From the NCBI GenBank assembly GCA_020636445.1, contig JACJXV010000055.1, positions 1-17,114 on the forward strand: a stretch of 17,114 bases of DNA, given 5' to 3'. The notes under the pieces are model-generated. The model had not been told where the DNA came from. It saw only the letters and a program-made list of their open reading frames with translations, and did not search any database. The DNA comes from Lewinellaceae bacterium. GTDB lineage: Bacteria; Bacteroidota; Bacteroidia; Chitinophagales; Saprospiraceae. Positions 6,780 to 13,279 of this stretch are shown here, in pieces (position 1 is the stretch's first letter; the number at the start of each line of letters is the position of its first letter). The translations under genes were made by a program, and so were the position numbers.

Positions 6780-7817
6780 CTACAAACGGAGGACCTTCTC
6801 CAAATAGTCCAGATTCATAGCGGCCTTGTATCGCCGTTTTCGTTTGCTTAGTCTGGAGTCATCCATCGCGATTCGATGCAGGGCTAATTTGCGTAGTATG
6901 CTCAAGTTTTCAGGAGCATGCCCGCTTCGAGCCCGGTTGGCATCTTCGGCGAAAGTGACATCCAGATGCCAGTGTAATTGGTTCTCAACGCTCCAGTGAC
7001 TGCGGATAAGTCGGTTCATATCTTGCGCGGTGCGCTGGGTGAGCGTGCTAATATAATACCTTGTTTGTGTGGAGGTTGCTTCACCAACCATTCGGGTTGC
7101 TTCAATTTTAACCAGTGTCTTTATACTAGGCCAGGCCTGCTGCATATTGGGACTCAAACAGTCCGAGGCCCGTAAGGTAGCACAATGCCGCTTTTCAAAA
7201 CGGCCATGGCCATATTCCCAGTCTTCGTCTGTTTGGTCTAGTCCAGAAAATTGAAACGACTCATGCACTTCCTCCAGCAGTTCCTCCTGATTACCCTTCA
7301 GGGCCAGGATATAGTCCGCTTCTTTAGCGACGATCTGGTCAGCGATGTTTTTCTGGCAACCGATGGCATCGATACTGACAATGGCTCCCTTGAGCGAGAG
7401 CTCATCCAACAAGGCTGGAATAGCCGTTATCTCGTTGCTCTTGTCGCCTACTTTGCGCTGCCCGATGCAAAGGTTCACCTCGCTCACCCACGCATGGAGG
7501 ATATACAGACCCGTACCGGCAGGGCCACGAGCCGATGCACCACGCAACTTCTTACCATCCAACACCACGAGCTGCTCTTCCACATGTTCGATAAGCGCAG
7601 CTCCATCAGCGGCCAAGGCCTCCTTAAGCTGTTCTGGATCAATCATTTGCAGTACTCGATTGAAGGTGTCATGAGAAGGAATACCATTCGGCAAGGCTAA
7701 CTTGGTGGCCAGCCAGTCAAAGCGTTCTTCGCCGAAAGCCACCATGTCCTCGAAGTCTTCTCCACCGGTTAATAAGGTGCATAAGGCAATGAACAGAATG
7801 TCGGACAGCTTGTGCAA
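6780..7817 (-). CDS. ISAs1-family (H-repeat-like) DDE transposase, start uncertain
   Basis: 345 residues from a TTG codon at 7817. The sequence strongly resembles E. coli H-repeat/YhhI transposases: HKLSDILFIALC, GGEDFEDM, LDGKKLRG with catalytic Asp87, SIDAIGCQKNIAD with Asp150, the ADYILALKGNQ block, RYYIS, and SHWSVENQLHWHLDV with Glu278 followed by AEDANRAR. It cuts and pastes the element through the terminal repeats. Homology continues upstream of the TTG in the same frame (TIFSTVTDLRVQGRC matches the usual N-terminus). The open frame reaches 7889 and contains no ATG, only CTG at 7881-7883. The one nearby ATG (7877-7879) is in another frame and stops after 11 codons. Either a non-AUG start is used or a one-base indel has damaged the 5' end. 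Activity is therefore uncertain. Confidence 0.9.
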   Translation of the reverse strand: MHKLSDILFIALCTLLTGGEDFEDMVAFGEERFDWLATKLALPNGIPSHDTFNRVLQMIDPEQLKEALAADGAALIEHVEEQLVVLDGKKLRGASARGPAGTGLYILHAWVSEVNLCIGQRKVGDKSNEITAIPALLDELSLKGAIVSIDAIGCQKNIADQIVAKEADYILALKGNQEELLEEVHESFQFSGLDQTDEDWEYGHGRFEKRHCATLRASDCLSPNMQQAWPSIKTLVKIEATRMVGEATSTQTRYYISTLTQRTAQDMNRLIRSHWSVENQLHWHLDVTFAEDANRARSGHAPENLSILRKLALHRIAMDDSRLSKRKRRYKAAMNLDYLEKVLRL

Positions 7818-7895
7818 ACAGCGTCCCTGTACGCGAAGATCGGTTACCGTGCTGAAAATCGTAGGTGAGTCTTTTGCATGCAGACCAAGTTAAGC

Positions 7896-7914
7896 ATTTA
7901 GTGCGTTTGCCCTA
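7896..7914. repeat. Right terminal inverted repeat (IRR) of the IS
   Basis: Complement of IRL with one mismatch in 19 bp. The transposase reading frame closes upstream just inside it, at a TAA at 7890-7892. Confidence 0.9.
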
Positions 7915-8019
7915 GGTGAGCGGTGAGCAGTGTGATGGAAATGAGAAACGAGAAACCAGAAACCAGAAACGAAAAACGAGAATGTCCATTTCTCATTTCC
8001 CATTTCTGATTTCCCCTTA
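7915..8019. repeat. 15-unit degenerate heptad (7-bp phased) array, including the right target duplication
   Basis: The stretch divides cleanly into 7-bp words: GGTGAGC twice, then two transition units, then GAGAAAC, GAGAAAC, CAGAAAC, CAGAAAC, GAAAAAC, GAGAATG, and finally TCCATTT, CTCATTT, CCCATTT, CTGATTT, CCCCTTA. The first half carries GAAA words and the second half ATTT words, so the two halves can fold back on each other (GGAAATGAGAAA against TTTCTCATTTCC). Positions 7915-7923 are also the right copy of the IS target duplication. The array occupies most of the leader upstream of the arginine deiminase gene. Confidence 0.75.
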
Positions 8020-8071
8020 AAAGAAAGAGTTTTCCGTATTTTGGCCCCAAACCAAATATAAACCAGGATAT

Positions 8072-9340
8072 ATGTCCACCAACATCAATGTTTCCTCCGA
8101 AATTGGTCGCTTGCGGAAAGTGATCGTTCATCGCCCTGACGAAGGGATCTCCCGTATTTCCCCCAAACGCTCAGAGGAACTCCTGTTTGATGATATTGTT
8201 TTCCTGCCACAAATGCGGGAAGAGCACAACATATTCACGGATGTCTTACGTGCCTTTATGGGGAAAGAAAACGTCCTGGAAACCGAAGACCTGCTGCGGG
8301 AAGCCCTGGAAAATGATCCGGACACCAAGAAGCAGGTCATTGATATGATCAGCGAGTATGAGGAGTTGCCCAAATACGCCCGGGATATGTTGCGGGATAT
8401 TCCGAATGCAGAGTTGACCAAGGTGCTCATTACCGGCTTTTATGCCCAGGAAGATTATATTTTGTTTGACCCCATTCCCAATTTCATTTTCACCCGCGAT
8501 ATTGCGGTGACGGTCAACGACCACGTCATTATTACCAAGGCAGCCAAGGAAGCCCGGTTTCGGGAAAACTTCCTGACGCGGTTCATTTTCTGGTCGCATC
8601 CACTCTTTAAAAATCTGCACCATGAGGGTCGTCTGATCAACCTGAACCATGTGGACGAGTTTCCGGCCTCCCGTCGCGGGGAACAGGTGAGCATTGAGGG
8701 CGGAGACTGTATGATTATTCATCCCGATTATCTACTGGTGGGTGCCAGTGAACGCAGTAGTGGCTATGGCGTTGAATCGCTTACCAAGGCGCTTTTTGCC
8801 CGGGGGGTTATCAAGAATGTGGTGAAGGTAAACATTCCCAACGACCGCTCTTTCATGCATATCGATACCGTTTTCACCCAAATTCACACCCACCATGTGG
8901 TAGCATATAAGCCACTCATTACCCAGGGGATCAGCTCCACGGTGGAGGTGTATCGGGCAGATGGAACGAAGGACTATTACGCTTCAGTCCGGGAGTTTTT
9001 CCTGCAGGAAATCAACCCCCGCATGGAATTCATTTTTAGTGGCAAAGGGGTATCTCCGTATCAGGAGCGCGAGCAATGGACGGATGGGTGCAACCTCGTA
9101 GCGCTCAAACCTGGGGTTGCCCTGGCCTATGATCGCAACCCCCGTACGGAAGAAGCCTTCCGGGATGCCGGATATAGTATCCGGCCGGCCCGCGAATTGG
9201 TTAAGGATATTCGGCAGGGACTGATTCTACCCGATGATGTCGAAAACACGATCATTACCCTGCCGTCCAATGAACTGTCCAGAGCCCGCGGCGGTTCTCA
9301 TTGCATGACTTGCCCTATTTTACGCGACCCGCTGAATTAA
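8072..9340 (+). CDS. arcA: Arginine deiminase family protein
   Basis: A 422-residue cytosolic enzyme of the guanidino-group modifying superfamily; the expected reaction is L-arginine + water to L-citrulline + ammonia. Active-site positions are all present: FTRD with Asp143, IEGGD with Glu209, MHIDTVFT with His263 and Asp265, and nucleophile Cys411 in RGGSHCMTCP. The N-terminal SSEIGRLRKVIVHRP and the length fit the roughly 410-residue ArcA family. ATG 8072 is the natural start. No arcB (ornithine carbamoyltransferase), arcC (carbamate kinase) or arginine/ornithine antiporter gene is near, so an energy-yielding ADI operon is not supported. It instead heads a tight cluster with a thioesterase, a YihY-type protein and a PorV-type protein. 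Upstream is a heptad array and a recent IS. I saw no convincing promoter; the only partial -7-like match, around 8037-8044, has no -33 partner. Confidence 0.92.
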   Translation: MSTNINVSSEIGRLRKVIVHRPDEGISRISPKRSEELLFDDIVFLPQMREEHNIFTDVLRAFMGKENVLETEDLLREALENDPDTKKQVIDMISEYEELPKYARDMLRDIPNAELTKVLITGFYAQEDYILFDPIPNFIFTRDIAVTVNDHVIITKAAKEARFRENFLTRFIFWSHPLFKNLHHEGRLINLNHVDEFPASRRGEQVSIEGGDCMIIHPDYLLVGASERSSGYGVESLTKALFARGVIKNVVKVNIPNDRSFMHIDTVFTQIHTHHVVAYKPLITQGISSTVEVYRADGTKDYYASVREFFLQEINPRMEFIFSGKGVSPYQEREQWTDGCNLVALKPGVALAYDRNPRTEEAFRDAGYSIRPARELVKDIRQGLILPDDVENTIITLPSNELSRARGGSHCMTCPILRDPLN

Positions 9341-9346
9341 TTGCCG

Positions 9347-9754
9347 ATGTATACACACGAAGTACAAAAACGGGTGCGCTATGGAGAAACCGACCAGATG
9401 GGGTATCTCTACTATGGCAATTATGCCCAGTACTATGAAATCGGGCGGGTAGAAATGCTGCGTTCGCTAGGTTTGACCTACAAATCCATGGAAGAGGAAT
9501 TGGGCATTTTGATGCCAGTTCTGCACATGGAATGCCGCTATGTACGGCCCGCTTATTACGACGAATTAATCACCATCCGGACTACCCTGCGCAAGCTTCC
9601 CGATCGTTTCATTACCTTTCATGTGGAGCTTTTCAACGAGCAGGGTAAGCTGGTCAATGGAGGCCGGGTGCGCTTATGTTTTGTCGAAAAGGCCACTAAC
9701 CGAACCATCCGAACGCCGGAATATTTATTAGAAAAATTGCGTAGTTACTATTAA
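9347..9754 (+). CDS. YbgC/FadM-like hotdog acyl-CoA thioesterase
   Basis: 135 residues from ATG 9347, six bases after the arginine deiminase stop codon. An in-frame TTG at 9341 would add two residues; ATG is preferred. The 4-hydroxybenzoyl-CoA thioesterase/YbgC signature is clear: RYGETDQMGYLYYGNYAQYY, with catalytic Asp16, followed by GRVEMLRSLGL. This single-domain hotdog fold normally works as a tetramer and hydrolyses acyl-CoA or acyl-ACP thioesters in the cytosol. The acyl substrate cannot be assigned. Context does not include Tol-Pal genes, with which ybgC is linked in proteobacteria. Very short spacing on both sides implies cotranscription and probable translational coupling. Confidence 0.9.
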   Translation: MYTHEVQKRVRYGETDQMGYLYYGNYAQYYEIGRVEMLRSLGLTYKSMEEELGILMPVLHMECRYVRPAYYDELITIRTTLRKLPDRFITFHVELFNEQGKLVNGGRVRLCFVEKATNRTIRTPEYLLEKLRSYY

Positions 9755-9757
9755 CCC

Positions 9758-10753
9758 GTGAAATTTAAATTACCCAATCCGAAGGAAATCGAGCAGCGAG
9801 TGATGCAACATTCGCTGGTTAAACGGATCGACCAATGGGCACGCACCAAATCGCTTCCGGGGTTTTTCCACGTGCCTATTTTTGATGTAGTTCGATTTTT
9901 GCTCAAGGAAATTTACCGCTATGACCTTTTTATCCGGGCCAATGCGGTTGCCTTCAGCTTTTTTTTATCACTCTTTCCTTCGCTGATTGCCTTGTTTACA
10001 CTTACTCCTTTACTGAAGTCCTACTTTTTGGCACATCTTCCACAAGGCGAAAATTTTGACTACCTCCTGCGAAGTGAAATTCAGCGAATCATGCCCGGGG
10101 TTGCCGGGGAACGCCTTTTCAATTTTGTGGATGATATCACGAGTAATCCAAGAGTAGGTTTGTTTTCGGTCGGTTTTATTATGGCCATTTATTTTGCATC
10201 TAATGGCATGCTGGCACTGATGCGGGGTTTTGAAAAAAACCACCTGGCGGCATTCCGGCGCCGCAACCCATTTAAAAAGCGGTATATCGCCATTTTGCTC
10301 ACCCTGCAACTGGGGCTCTTACTGATTGCCTCCGTCGTGCTGATTATCGTAGGCAACTGGTTTATCCATTTGTTCTCGGCATGGGTTCACCTGGGCTGGT
10401 TAGGCGAATGGCTACTCAACATGGTGCGGTGGTTAACGATTATTGCCCTTTTTTATACCTCCATGGCGATCATTTACCGGTTCGGGGCGGCTACCCGACA
10501 AAAGTTCCGCTTTTTCACCCCTGGTTCAGCACTGGCTACAACGTTATGCTTACTGGCTTCTCTGGGATTTTCTTTTTATGTTAACAACTTCAATACCTAT
10601 AATGAGCTTTACGGCTCCATTGGCACCATCATGATTCTGATGCTTTGGATCCAAATGAATACGCTTTCCATCCTGTTCGGCTTTGAACTTAACGCCAGCA
10701 TTGCCATCAACCTGGATTTGCGCAAACGCATTATGGAGGAAGCTGAAGAATAG
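9758..10753 (+). CDS. YihY/BrkB-family inner-membrane protein
   Basis: 331 residues starting with GTG at 9758, three bases after the thioesterase stop. About six membrane helices are visible (near 62-86, 133-155, 177-200, 222-242, 255-276 and 288-313). Family motifs are the RANAVAFSFFLSLFPSLIALF stretch at 60-80 and the C-terminal YGSIGTIMILMLWI continuing to FGFELNA (285-313), both typical of YihY/virulence factor BrkB proteins (once mislabelled RNase BN). Its biochemical role is not established; transport or envelope roles have been proposed. The cytoplasmic N-terminus is charged. Close packing suggests it is translated with its neighbours. Confidence 0.92.
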   Translation: MKFKLPNPKEIEQRVMQHSLVKRIDQWARTKSLPGFFHVPIFDVVRFLLKEIYRYDLFIRANAVAFSFFLSLFPSLIALFTLTPLLKSYFLAHLPQGENFDYLLRSEIQRIMPGVAGERLFNFVDDITSNPRVGLFSVGFIMAIYFASNGMLALMRGFEKNHLAAFRRRNPFKKRYIAILLTLQLGLLLIASVVLIIVGNWFIHLFSAWVHLGWLGEWLLNMVRWLTIIALFYTSMAIIYRFGAATRQKFRFFTPGSALATTLCLLASLGFSFYVNNFNTYNELYGSIGTIMILMLWIQMNTLSILFGFELNASIAINLDLRKRIMEEAEE

Positions 10754-10784
10754 TCAGGCAGCAAAACAGGCCTGGTAAGGAATC

Positions 10785-11915
10785 ATGGTAAGGCAGATAA
10801 AATTAAAAAAATTGGCAAAGTACCCGATGATGCGTATTTCACTTCTGTTTCTCTTGGGGTTGGCCACGGGAATATACACCCCGGTGTTCGGCCAAAAATA
10901 CAGCAATGAGTTTCTCTCTATTGGTGTAGGTGCCCGGGCACAGGGGCTTGGCAATGCCGTAGTAGCCGGTGTTTCCGATGTCTATGCCGGCGTCTGGAAT
11001 CCCGCCGGACTGGTTGCCACCGAAAGCACCGGACTGGAGGTAGGGGCCATGCACAGTGAATGGTTCGCTGGTGTGGGTAAATACGACTATCTGGGAGTAT
11101 CACTGCCCCTGGCAAAAGCCAACCGGCGATTGGGTGTTTCCCTCATCCGGTTTGGGGTTGACGAAATCCCCAACACCCTGAGCCTCTACGAAAGTGATGG
11201 GACTATCAATTTCGATAATCTCCGCGAATTCTCGGCCGCCGATTATGCGATGTTTTTCAGCTATGCCCAGCAACTGGGGCAATACGAAGAAGGGAAAGGT
11301 CGCTGGCTCATCGGGGGCAACCTCAAAGTGGTTCACCGCCGCATTGGTCCGTTTGCTAATTCCTGGGGGTTTGGCGTCGACCTGGGACTGCAATATCGCA
11401 AAGGCAACTGGCGGCTGGGCCTGGTAGGTAAAGACCTCACAACGACCTTTAACGCCTGGGCCTTTAATTTCACCGAGCAAGAAAAGGAAGTATTGGCCAT
11501 TACCAATAACGAAATCCCGATTAACAGCGTAGAAATTACCCGACCGCAGGTGTTGGGGGGCCTGGCCTATCGCATCGCTGGAAAAAAAATCAGCTTCCAG
11601 CCGGAAATCAATTTTATCCTGAGTACTGATGGCCGACGCAATACGTTACTCTCCAGTGACCCCTTTAGTCTGGATCCCTCTGCCGGACTGGAAATCGATT
11701 ACCGGCAGGTTGTTTTTCTGCGTGCCGGAGTTAATCAGTTTCAACGGGAAACAGCATTCGACGGCAAAGATGTCCTTTCGCCCCGCCCCAGCATCGGGGT
11801 AGGCCTGCGTCTAAGTGCCTTTCAGGTGGATTATGCCTTTACCGACCTGGGAGCCAATGAAAGTACCTATTCCCACGTTATTTCCCTGCTCCTGAAGTTT
11901 CGCCCGCGATCGTAG
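10785..11915 (+). CDS. PorV/PorQ-family outer-membrane protein
   Basis: 376 residues from ATG 10785. A signal peptide is clear in the region MMRISLLFLLGLATGIYTPVFG before QK. The true start could instead be ATG 10827 or 10830, giving a more normal n-region. The family signature is IGVGARAQGLGNA (46-58) followed by YAGVWNPAGL (67-76). Many alternating hydrophobic strands and a C-terminus ending LLLKFRPRS fit a FadL-like 14-strand beta barrel. PorV carries substrates of the type IX secretion system between translocon and attachment complex; PorQ and other paralogues have related roles. This is shorter than and distinct from a canonical PorV next to porU, so I call only the family. It closes the four-gene cluster, with a 31-bp gap after the YihY-type gene. 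Confidence 0.87.
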   Translation: MVRQIKLKKLAKYPMMRISLLFLLGLATGIYTPVFGQKYSNEFLSIGVGARAQGLGNAVVAGVSDVYAGVWNPAGLVATESTGLEVGAMHSEWFAGVGKYDYLGVSLPLAKANRRLGVSLIRFGVDEIPNTLSLYESDGTINFDNLREFSAADYAMFFSYAQQLGQYEEGKGRWLIGGNLKVVHRRIGPFANSWGFGVDLGLQYRKGNWRLGLVGKDLTTTFNAWAFNFTEQEKEVLAITNNEIPINSVEITRPQVLGGLAYRIAGKKISFQPEINFILSTDGRRNTLLSSDPFSLDPSAGLEIDYRQVVFLRAGVNQFQRETAFDGKDVLSPRPSIGVGLRLSAFQVDYAFTDLGANESTYSHVISLLLKFRPRS

Positions 11916-11926
11916 GGGCAATGGTT

Positions 11927-11954
11927 GGAAATGGGAAATGGGAAATGGGAAATC
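11927..11954. repeat. Four tandem GGAAATG heptamers
   Basis: GGAAATG occurs three times, followed by GGAAATC, exactly in 7-bp register, starting 12 bp after the PorV-like gene stop codon. Its complement resembles the CCCATTT/CTCATTT/CTGATTT words of the array at 7915-8019. The four-gene cluster is thus flanked by inverted copies of related heptads. Confidence 0.85.
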
Positions 11955-11967
11955 AGTAAGGAGGGCC

Positions 11968-12064
11968 TTTTCCTGGTTCCACGCAAAGCCCCAAAATCAT
12001 GAAACTCCACCTCTTGGCGAGAAACTATTTCCGCCTTCCACAACGGCAGGTTTTCCTGGTTCCA
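11968..12064 (-). pseudogene. Possible coding remnant with a duplicated FAWNQE-encoding word
   Basis: TTTTCCTGGTTCCA occurs at 11968-11981 and 12051-12064. On the minus strand both copies, extended by six bases, read FAWNQE, and the three differences fall at third codon positions. The copies are 83 bp apart, so they are in different frames. This could be a degraded, frameshifted gene with an internal repeat, or coincidence. No protein family is recognised. Confidence 0.2.
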
Positions 12065-12253
12065 GGCGAAGACCTTAACACATCCGATAATCCGCACGGA
12101 GTCAATGCATTAAAATAATTTTTATCTAAAGTTGTGGTTTGTCGGTTGCGGAGAAGCAAAAACTTTCCTAGCTTTGATATCGATAGCTTCGGCTATTACC
12201 CATACCACACAGGTGCGTATCTGTTTTTGACTCTACATTTCAAACAAATTAAG

Positions 12254-12342
12254 GTCGGACTCGACGTGACTAGGGCGGGCCTCAGCCTTTCTTCGGAAAG
12301 GTTCCTATCCGGCAGCGGAGCGGACAAGGGGATTACCGAACC
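12254..12342. ncRNA. Candidate structured RNA or hairpin cluster, strand unknown
   Basis: Three hairpins lie in 71 bp: GTCG-GACT-CGAC (12254-12265), CCTTTC-TTCG-GAAAGG with a UUCG-type tetraloop (12286-12301), and TCCG/CGGA closing a 9-nt loop (12308-12324). GGTTC (12300-12304) can alternatively pair with GAACC (12338-12342). The block is GC-rich compared with its flanks and no coding frame explains it. It does not contain landmark motifs of tmRNA, RNase P RNA, SRP RNA or a tRNA T-arm. No T-run follows the strongest hairpin, so it is not a plain terminator. Confidence 0.25.
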
Positions 12343-12534
12343 ACAATGGCCACCTTATTCCTGTCTTTTCGAGGGTCCAAAAATCTCTCAAGCACTTGTG
12401 TGGTTTTCTTTTCTTTTCCCTTCTACTTAGCTCGATTCTTGGGTTCCTGCCAGCTTTAGTGGGTATGGTTTTTAGTTCGTTTTAACCGCTAACTACCCAA
12501 CACGCTATAGCTAAAATACTAAAAGTTAACCTGT

Positions 12535-13176
12535 TCAAAACTTAGGAGGTTGCAGATGCCGAAAATGGCCATTGAGGCGGGCACGCTCCTGCAAGCGGTT
12601 CATTTCCCGAACCACGGGAAGAAGTCGTTGCAAATGATCCAGCAGAAACGTCTGCCGGATAACCTCGGAGGTAAGTTGGAGAAATTCATATTCCTGCAAA
12701 AGGGAAAAACCCACAAAATGGCCCAGTGGAAACGTGAACAACTGACTGGGGCTGGCCGGTAGTGGTTTATCAATCTCGAGGAGCGAAAACAATTCAGTTA
12801 CCAGGGTAAACAGTTGCTCCTGCAGCACAGGATTGGGCTCCGGATCTTCTTCCTCAACCAGGGTGACACGTGCCGCAGCGTACAATTTGCCAGGCGCTGG
12901 ATTGATGAATTCGAGGATGCGGTACCGTTTTACGCCCTGGGTCCGGATGTCTAATTCACCGCTGGCGTAGTACTTTTCGATGCCTGAAAGGGCAACTTCG
13001 GTACCTATTCCCTGGACTTTTCCATCCATGAAAACAGGAATACCAAAAGATGTCCCGCTTGCCTCACATTCCCTGATTAATTGTTTGTATCGCGGCTCAA
13101 AAATATGCAAATTGAGGTGTTCGTTAGGGAAGACAACCAGTTGTAGTGGAAACTGCGGCAATAATTCCTCGGACAT
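12535..13176 (-). CDS. LON peptidase N-terminal (substrate-binding) domain protein
   Basis: 213 residues from ATG 13176. The Lon N-domain signature is near the start: LPQFPLQLVVFP (6-17) and HLNLHIFEPRY (20-30), followed by the beta-rich PUA-like part and a C-terminal helical region (about 135-210). There is no AAA+ ATPase or Ser-Lys protease domain, so this is a stand-alone LON-domain protein, a size class common in Bacteroidota and elsewhere. Such proteins are thought to bind polypeptides or act as adaptors; a specific role is unproven. It is divergent from the alpha-2-macroglobulin gene, with 103 bp between start codons that contain an inverted repeat. Confidence 0.9.
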   Translation of the reverse strand: MSEELLPQFPLQLVVFPNEHLNLHIFEPRYKQLIRECEASGTSFGIPVFMDGKVQGIGTEVALSGIEKYYASGELDIRTQGVKRYRILEFINPAPGKLYAAARVTLVEEEDPEPNPVLQEQLFTLVTELFSLLEIDKPLPASPSQLFTFPLGHFVGFSLLQEYEFLQLTSEVIRQTFLLDHLQRLLPVVREMNRLQERARLNGHFRHLQPPKF

Positions 13177-13195
13177 AGACCAATGTGCTTTTATT

Positions 13196-13213
13196 CAGCT
13201 TATTAACAAGCTG
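13196..13213. promoter_or_regulatory. Operator-like inverted repeat in the divergent promoter region
   Basis: CAGCTT and AAGCTG form perfect 6-bp arms around a 6-bp centre (ATTAAC). The element ends 20 bp upstream of the LON-domain start codon and lies 67 bp upstream of the macroglobulin start codon. Size and symmetry fit a dimeric repressor site or a short leader hairpin. There is no direct evidence for a regulator. Confidence 0.35.
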
Positions 13214-13279
13214 CAAGACATACGGTTTTGTTCCTACCGAAAAATCAACTTTACGCCTGTCATAACATCTAAAACAAGC

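Larger units (their letters stand above)
6761..7914 (-). mobile_element. ISAs1-family insertion sequence, 1154 bp
   Basis: The element is bounded by inverted repeats that match at 18 of 19 positions: TAGGGCAAACGCACCAAAT at 6761-6779 and its near complement at 7896-7914. A 9-bp direct repeat GGTGAGCGG flanks both sides. It carries one transposase gene on the minus strand whose stop codon begins right after the left repeat. Removing the element and one duplication restores two adjacent GGTGAGC heptamers. Intact ends and an exact duplication suggest a recent insertion. It sits between the divergent coiled-coil gene and the arginine deiminase cluster, 157 bp from the latter's start codon. Confidence 0.92.
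11916..12534. other. 619-bp convergent spacer without a convincing gene
   Basis: It lies between the PorV-like gene (plus) and the LON-domain gene (minus), which converge here. It holds a heptad array (11927-11954), a repeated 14-bp word (11968-11981 and 12051-12064), and a GC-rich hairpin cluster around 12254-12342 embedded in more AT-rich DNA. A 98-codon plus-strand frame (12134-12430) has no recognisable similarity or signal and was not accepted. No classical terminator with a T-run was found for either neighbouring gene. Confidence 0.6.

Noticed and set aside
7251..7700. 149-codon plus-strand open frame inside the insertion sequence
   Set aside because: Shadow of the transposase, which carries the DDE residues on the minus strand.
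8037..8044. Bacteroidota -7 promoter box before the arginine deiminase gene
   Set aside because: Partial match only, and no TTG/TTTG -33 element at the proper spacing.
12254..12342. tRNA, tmRNA, RNase P RNA, SRP RNA or group II intron end
   Set aside because: The GGTTCCTATCC stretch lacks the T-loop consensus and no cloverleaf forms. Landmark motifs of the other RNAs are absent, and a lone GTGCG-like word is not enough for an intron.
12134..12430. 98-codon plus-strand open frame
   Set aside because: No recognisable domain, signal or codon pattern, and it overlaps the hairpin cluster. A real short protein cannot be fully excluded.
13218..13262. Promoter of the alpha-2-macroglobulin gene
   Set aside because: A TTTTG is present but no acceptable TAnnTTTG box follows at 19-20 bp; the match is too poor to report.
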